NCBI RefSeq assembly: GCF_000003605.2
Contig: NW_003122420.1
Span: 11,513 to 44,467 of the forward strand
Direction: 5' to 3'
DNA: 32,955 nucleotides
Source: Saccoglossus kowalevskii
Taxonomy: Eukaryota > Hemichordata > Enteropneusta > Harrimaniidae
Shown in pieces: positions 22,801 to 31,800 of the stretch; within the stretch, counting starts at the first letter, position 1; every line of letters starts with the position of its first letter. The notes below the pieces were generated by a model that saw nothing but the letters and a program-made list of their open reading frames with translations, had not been told where the DNA came from and did not search any database. A program made the translations under genes and the position numbers.

Positions 22801-25800
22801 TATGTCGTTATATTTAAAAATCACACCTATTGTTGCTTTAACCTTTTCACCACCAGTTTCGCCATTTTCAACAAAAAATTGTCCTGTTTATAGTATGCAC
22901 CTACCTTTGGAACAAAAATGGCTGAATTTTTTGAGAAAAAACTAAAAATTGACTCAAATTTTGTCTGTTGGCATTAGGGTTCATTACCAGAATATGAAAG
23001 GAAAGTGTAGATAAATTTGGGTTAGAAAGTCTGGTGGTAAAATTGTTAAAGGTTTGTACAATTCAAGTAATATAGTGAATAAATTGCAATTACTATACCA
23101 CATAATATACTAGTAAATAATATATATAGTAAATACCTTCTGCTCATTATCCAAGCAGCAAGTGGCAAATAAACATAAGATTAGTAATCAACAAGTGGAA
23201 TCTGAGTTTTGGGTAATTTAGAAAATTGATAAGTACTTAGCGATGGAATATTGTTTGTGTTGTGTTTTTTTTAACATGCAATGATAGCTAACATTTCAGT
23301 ATCAGTTTTAGACAATGTATGGTTCTAGATTTTATGAACCAACAGTCAATATGCAAGAATTTTGAAGCATTGACTGATTAAAATGGGTCAACTGAAATGT
23401 TTCAGTTACATTCCATTACCTTGTCTAATTCCACTGATTTCTTTATTCGGTCCATGGCTTTATCTTTAGCAATATCCAACCATTTCTGTACACAATATTT
23501 AAACCACACATGATAATTGGCTAATGCTAAATTCTTAGCTTCACTGTAACAAACAACATAATATTGGAGTTAATATAGAAGGCTGTGAAGTACACAACAA
23601 ATAAATATATTAACAAATACAGATTCCTGATTCCTAAAATTGAATCCAAAAATGACAATATAATTAAGAAATACAGAGATCAGTAATTGTTAGGTTGTAA
23701 TGAAGTTTTGATACCTAGATCATACCCTCATAATGCAACACTCTAAATTATACCTGCGTAATTTTTGGAATATATTTTCACTAATTTTGCTTCTATCAAA
23801 TAAGAAATTATATCCAATAAGTCAAAAATTAATAAAATAGTTGTAGAAAAATACATAAAAATGTATAAAATTTGAAAGAAGTTTGATGGGTTACGATGGG
23901 AAATCATTAAAATTTGATGTTCATAGACAGCATTATGTTTATCACCATCATTTCACTGTCACTATAGAGTCAATGATATAATCATGATTAAAATTTTAAA
24001 GCAGAAAGCAAAAGGTGAGCAAAGTTTTAAGAGTTGCAAAGCTTCAAGAGTCATTAGGGAATTAAAAAAGTCAGATTGTCTAATCTCTACTTTCATATCA
24101 CTCAACCCTATTAAAGTGAAATCCCTGAGTTAAAGCACATCAAATGTACCGATATTAACCTCATATTAGAACTACTTCAGATGTTCTTTTAAGGCCACAG
24201 TCTAATTACTAATACATGTAATAATATAAGTAATATGGAATTGGAAACTTTTGAAAGACAGCTATCTCTGAAATTGTGTAAGACTACTCATAAGTCATGC
24301 ACATCATAGGGCTAGAATTCAAAGCCTTCACAACCTCTATAATAACAGCCTAGTTACGGTGGCAACTGGCAGATAAACATTTTTATTAACTACTATATTA
24401 TAATATTTCCCATGCTAATCAGTTATGATTGCTAATAACATTTATGATTTGATCATTGAGGGTATTCGTGAGTACAGCTTTTCAAAATTATGATACTGAA
24501 CTAAAGAACCAATTGATGTTACAAAAATTCACAATTTGGCCCGATTTGATAAAAAAAATTTGTTTTGTGAAATAATAGTTGTGTAGAGCATCAGGCCTTT
24601 GACTTCACATAGGCATCAAAGGCAATTGCCTAGATGCCTATTAAGTTTGCCTCAGTACCCTTAGATACTTTCTATTCCTATTTTTTTCTTTAATCTAAGG
24701 CCATTTTATAAATTTTTGATTTATTGGATATAATTTTGTATCTGATATTCCTGCTTAACAGTATCATGTAGGCACCACCATAGTACAGCAAATGCTTTAA
24801 TACATAAATAATAGCAATGTGTCTAAGTTATATTTTAATGATCCAGTAGACAATTTTGTTTTATGTGCACTTCTGTTACAGTGGCACTACTAATAGTCTA
24901 AGAGCAAACACAGTAATGATAATCACCACTTATAAAACTATTATGTAAGTGCCATATGGTATGAGACTCATACATCATACATGTACTATTATCCCTGAAC
25001 AAGCCAAGTAATAAGGTCAATAGGTCACAGTAAAGAGTGAGTCAACTTTTAACCTGTCCTCATTGAAATACTAATTCAATTTCACATTGGTTTCCAATAG
25101 ATTAAATCCATTGAGTAGACATTAATTTTCATGACCTGGTTACAGGATATGTTATAGAAATTATTTGGAACACTTTATCGTATTAGGTATATCACTATAT
25201 GGGTCGTCTCCTGAGGGAAAATCATTGGTTAATTAGTTTATTGCAAGTTATTAATACGCTTGGGATTGCTTCCTCCTTTCAATAATAGGTACAACAAAAT
25301 GTTACTAGTCAATGCACAGGGTAATTTGAAAGGTGTATGTCAAACATTTTTTTTTTTTTTTCAATTGGCATCCTTAGAGCAGCACAGTATTGCAATATGT
25401 TGTATTCAAAATGGGTTCCATGTGATGTGTGCAATGCATGCAGAAGACTTAAACTGCAGTGTTGGTTTGCAGGAACCATAAAAAACGTGTCACACACAAA
25501 TATATTACAATTTGGATGTTAATGCATTCAGCGGAAATGGGCAAAGAAAATGAGTATATTGCGATAAACAACTCACTTTGGAGATAGATACTGTTTATAT
25601 GCCAGTAGTTCTTTCAAAGCCAGATATATTTCAAAAAGTGAAGTACCAACTGAATAGTTCTGATCTTTCCCATCATGGGACTTTATAATTCTATTTACTT
25701 CCTCCATAGCTCGGCTTACATCTTCTGCAATCTGTAAAGAAAACCATTATTACAGGTAGTAAAAATACATGTATATTGTACAAATTAATTTTTTGCTGAT

Positions 25801-28800
25801 AAGTGAAATTTATGCAATCTTGTCACAAAGTATACTGTCAATAAATAATTTATCACAGACTTATTTAGCTGATAAGCGAAAGTCACTATTGAAATGAAAT
25901 TCATATGAACACAATTACAATGGATCTCTTTGTTTAACAGGAAAATCTGTGAATTTAAAACTTAGTGAATATAGTAAAATATCAATTTGTTAAATTAAAT
26001 ACCACTTAAAATTAAGGCTTTTAAAGTGGACAGTGAATGATATTTATAAAGCAATACAAAACAAACTGAAAAAAAAAAAAAACTTCTGCTCAAAGAGGAA
26101 TTTGAAGGGAAGTTTAGTTTCATTATATAACATATAACTAATATGTCACCCAACCTTGTTTTGGAAATAAACCTGATGGTTTTTTTTTACCTTTACCAAA
26201 ATATAGTAAAGAAAAACAAAACAAAACATTACCTGCACTGGGTTAAAAATAATAATGATTGGTCAGCAAACTTTTTTCAGATGTAGTCACATCTTAATAT
26301 TTGTATGTGAGATACATCCTGTCTACTTAGAACGGTTCAATATTGTAGAAACGATATAAATAAATACTCACTAGTTTTTCAAGTTGTCTGAATGTAATTG
26401 TAAAGTAGTCCACTTTTACAATATTCTGATAGAGTTTGTGATAATATTTGACTCCTCTCTGCATATCAGTATTTAGTGTATTACCCAATGAGACAAGACT
26501 TGTAACTTGTTCTTCTTCTGACTGTACTAGTGGTTCAGCTAATGCATGAACAGTCTCATACCAGTCAACTGTGCCTTTCTAAAAATATCAAAAAATACAA
26601 CAAATGCATGTTGGAAAGAGCATAGTAATTTTTGCTATTAAAAAGATATGGTTTAATCATTAAATTTGTTAATTTTAACTGCATTTTCAAAAAATTACCT
26701 GATATAATTTTGATGGAAAGTAACAGTAAAGATTTTAGAGACATCAGTAGTACTGTAAAACCATTTCTTTTCACTATTTTGATATTTGGAGCATATTCAC
26801 AGGGTTTTTATTTAATGCCAGTGAAACAAAGAGTTATGTTGTTATTTTACATATATTTAATTTAGCAAATTTTACTTATTAGCAAAATTAAAACCCAGCA
26901 AATAGTATATTATAGATTTTTACACATTCATTAAACAAATATCGCCTGCTGAAAGCCTCCACAGAGAATATGATGCATTGCTTAGTTACAAAAAAAACTC
27001 AAACAAGCAGCCTCTCGGCTGAGATAGCTCCGCTGTTAGCAATGCACATTTCAATTAAAGAACAGAAGATATCATTTCAAAATGAACAATATGTATAGTA
27101 TCAAAACAATCACACTTGCGGTTTTCAACAAGAAGTGAAAATATCACTTTTTACCAAAAATTACGAAAATATTTATCAAAATTAGAGAATTGAAGATATC
27201 ATTATGAAATGAACAAATCTGAGTTAGAACCACATGTAATATCAAAGCAATTGGACTTGCGGTTTCAACAAGAAGTCGTAAATAACACTTTTCACCAAAA
27301 ATTACAAAAATATTCACCAAAATTAGAGAATTAAAGATATCATTACAAAATGAACAAATCTGAGAGAGATCCACATGTAGTATCTATATATGTAATATCA
27401 AAGCAATTGGACTTGGGGTTTTTAACGAGAAGTTGAAAATATCACTTTTTACCAAAAATGACAAAAATATTCCCCAAAATTAGAGAATTGAAGATATCAT
27501 CATGGAATGAACAAATCTAAGAGAGGTCTACCCAAGGTACATATACACCAAGTATCAAAGCATTCAGGCTTGTAGTTTTCAAGAAGAAGTCGAAAAAGTA
27601 AAACATTGACATGGACGACGACGGACAATCACTCGTATGATAAGCTCCGCTTGACAAAGTCGACAGCGGAGCTAAAAAACTCAAAGTTCAAACTCATGAC
27701 TACCATCCATTAAATCACACGGCTGAGGCAATTATCTTTTTGAATGAAAAATAATCAAAATTATACAAGCGACCTGTCAAGTAGTACATGTATCCTGTCA
27801 GATCTTTTGATTGATTCAAACAATTCAGAATTTAATAGCATTATCAAAATTCGGGCTGATAGATCTTCAAAAGCAGTTGATAAATTTTAACTAAAATTAG
27901 CTAATTGATCATTACCAAATGATAAATCTGGTAGTTTTCAAGAAAATGTTAATACCCCCCCCAAAGAGTTAAGAGTTGCTGTCTTGATACACAAAATATT
28001 TGTTAAAATTGGACAAAAAAGGACAATGTCATAAAAAGTAATGAACAACTCTGATAAAGATCAACCCAACTGTAAAAGCAATCACGCCTGTAGTTTTCAA
28101 GAAGTAGTCAAAAATAGCATTTTTTACCACAAATTACCAACATGGAAAATTGAATTGATAATATTGTTAAAAAACAAACAAAATGGATTGTGGTCATCGC
28201 AAGGCAAATAAATAAATTAACACCAAATAAAGAAGCAATTAGTAGTTTTCAAGAAGAAGTGTCAGTTATAAAAAAGTTGATGCCAGACAATAATACCAAC
28301 TGGTGAGTGAGCCAATGTTTCTTTGAATATAAATAAATAGAAATTACACAGCAAAGATTCATGAATAAAAAATTATAAATCTATATCATCTTACCTTGAT
28401 AGCATCAATCACTTCTCTGTGTAACTCTTTCCTAAATGGGCAACATTGTTTAAATAGCTCCATATTATAAATGTGTTGCAGACACCTACAAAGAAATGTA
28501 TGGTAATTATTATGATTATTAAACAATATTTGTCTGCAACTTTAAAATAAAACCGCACTTTGGTAGATGTCTGAATCTACAGGCACAGAAATATTCAGGT
28601 TCACCCACATTTAAAAATTTACAAATAATACCGTAAATAGAAATATATCTTCAATAGAAGTGAAAATTTACTGAAGCATTAAAATATAACTTTTTGTGAT
28701 AGACACACATGCACTACTAATAGATCAGATACAGTATTTTCTCTAATGAAAGTGCATTCATAATAGCAGTGCATGTAAACAACATTTGTATACATTGTAT

Positions 28801-31800
28801 AATGAATCAGTAAAATATGACTTATTTTGACCACAGACACACCTGTCATTTACATAAACATATGCGCTACTAACATAGCTAATACAGTAGATATAGTCAT
28901 GAATGTGTTCACGAAAAAGTATTCACTCAGACAGTACAGGATTGCATCAATTTCTGTTGGTGGAAATGATCACCATACTGCCATCATGCATAGTTTGCAG
29001 TACTCTTGCAATAAAGTTGAACTATTTCACACATTTATCTCTTACATACCTCAGCAAATACTCCAATCTGTAGTAAGCAGCTTTGTTTGCGGGAGGAAAT
29101 AAATCTCTTTGTTTGCTCAAAAGTCCCAGGCAAAAGTCGATAAATGTACACAGCGAATGACCCAGCATTTCCTCCTGCAAAACAAAACATTACAATATAG
29201 TCTGTAAGCTGGTGCCCTCTATAGTATAAAACTGGCAGATATTTGTTTTTATGATAATGAGCTATAACTTAAATCAACCAATAGCTATGAAGCAGCAGCT
29301 CTACTTACATAGTCCCTGGATAGTGCAGAAGGAATCCAGAGCTCTTCTAGTTTTTTTATCAGTCTGTATAAGAATGCATAGTCCAAAGCTTGCTGCATAT
29401 GCTGCCTACTAAAAGCCAACCAATTACTGAAATTGAACAGAAGAGACATCTCATGCTGAAGGCATTTTCATCAAATCACAACTGTTACAGTTGTGTAATG
29501 AAGTAGAAAAGCAAATGTGTCAACTATCCCTGCGGTGTCAAATGTGTATACACTACAGAATGACTAAAAGGAATAGCTTTCTCACGCATTTTTAAAACTA
29601 GCATTCCAGGTATGCATTATGTTTTTGTTTTTTATAGAACTCAGAGGTGTTCAGAGATATTAATAACTTTTTCAGCTATACAGAAAACCAGTAAATTTGT
29701 AACATTAGCCTTTTCATCATTTGAGAACGTTTGTGAAGACAAAATTTTGCAAAACTCACTGATTCCAAAACTACATTGTTGGTAGCATGTCTGTAGTTAT
29801 TTGGTCATAGCTAGTGAACAAAGGCTAAAAAGTAAAACCAAGAGGCAATCATTTGGCCTACATTCTATGCAATTCACTGGCCATTTGCGTGACTAAAAAT
29901 GTTAAAAAATGATGTTTTCAATAAGGAGATAAGTGAAAAAAGCACAATAGCAAAATTGGTTGCCAGGTAATTCCTTAGAAAAACATTATTATGGCATGTG
30001 CACCACTGTATTTGCTTATATCTAAGCTTTCAGATGATGTGTAGGTTGTTAGAGAAGATAATGTTTGAATCACAAATCAATTTTAACTGGTTTTACCCCA
30101 TTGCTACCTTAAAACTGTATATAGTATTGAAATAATAAATATTCTGAGTGAGTACGCATCTAATCATTAAGAAGAACATACTCAGTATAGGTTTCAAGGA
30201 TCATCTGAAACTACAGTAATTTCAATGATAGATGCAGGAATTCTAATAAAACTTTCAGCAATTTTTATCAGTTAACATTTATCTAATGCTATTGTTTCAA
30301 AATGGCAGGTAAAATGCTATGGAGGCAGAAATCATAAAATTTCAGTCAGTTTACTCTTTATTTCTCTCAAGTTTTAACCTACTAGTAGTACTACAAAAAT
30401 CATTTTTGCGATGGTTATTATGGTTAGTTATTTCAACACAACACCAGTCCACAAACACAAGCAGCTGCGTATTTTGGCACTAAGGCAGCTAGAAATTACT
30501 TAATAGTTAATCTTTCGTTGAATTTGAATTCTGAATAAAGATAATCTTCAGTCTTGCAGCTTTTTCAAAAGTTATGTATATACCAAATTTATTAATCAAA
30601 CAAATAATAAACAGATGATTAGCAATATAGCAAACTTAATTCACTGCTTTTTTTTTACTCTTATCCTCTTACTACTATAAACCTTGCTAAAATACAATCA
30701 AGTTTATACATCCAGCATCAAAAAAAATAGAAATTTATTATACTGAAAAAGCTGTATCTGCACTTGTTTTAATGTTTGATATTCCAATACGACAATACAA
30801 CACAAACATTAAATGTATTCAGGTTATTCAAACACTTGTTTTAATGTTTGATATTCCAATACGACAATACAACACAAACATTAAATGTATTCAGGTTATT
30901 CAAACACTTGTTTTTGTTTACATTAGATGCGCGAAACATTTTTAATTTGTTGACATTTTATGCTGTTATCACTCATTAAATTACGATTACAAGCAAAGAC
31001 ATATAATATAAAAGGTTACCACGAAAGTATCACAAAGTAAGCATTTAGGTAGTATGTGACGACTGCCACAGTGTAAGGAAGGCCTGCTTATTGCTGCAAT
31101 AAGACCGCACTTTGCATTGGTTGATACTATTATTATACTGTTCTTGTACATACTTTGCAATATTCTCGTTATAAGATTGTATTATTATATATAAATTGCA
31201 ACATCCTTCACACTGATCTACACCATGTACAAGTAAAATCCCATGTAGTCTACAGTCCAAGAGTTATTGGTGATTACTTAGGTAATAATTATAAATCATA
31301 ATAATTATGTATTTTCTCTTGACACAAATAAACACAAATCATGGCCACCTACGCACTTTTTATAGTAATACCATTAGTCTGAGACAGATTGATTTTGGAG
31401 ATTAGCCAGTAGAATATGATGTGTATAAAGTACTGCATTAAATATGTTTTAGGTAGGCATTTTGAGTATGCTGAATTATGTCTGTATGTGTGTATGTAGA
31501 GCTTTTATTTGTTCAAGCAATTAGATCAGATATCTGTCCACCTGATTGGGGTAGGAAGAGTGTTATTGGTTAAGTAAATATAAAAGACTTTTACAAATGG
31601 ATATTTTCCAACATAGAATTATATATAAGATTTCTATAAAATTTTGCAAAAATTATTGCAATGACAAATTATACTGCACTGTGGGATAATTTTGTCAGGT
31701 TGTGTTCAACTTGGTCAAACATATCCCACAATGCACTATAATTTGGAATTGTGATATGGTCTCCAAGTGACAGTTTGCAAATGTTGGAACAAGCTCTTCG

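Noticed and set aside
27144-27374. Minus-strand frame with repeated SLILVNIFVIFGEK, and its counterpart at 31861-32061
   Set aside because: Both arise from the tandem subunits of the inverted satellite-bearing elements. The repeated hydrophobic segment reflects the repeat and not a membrane protein.
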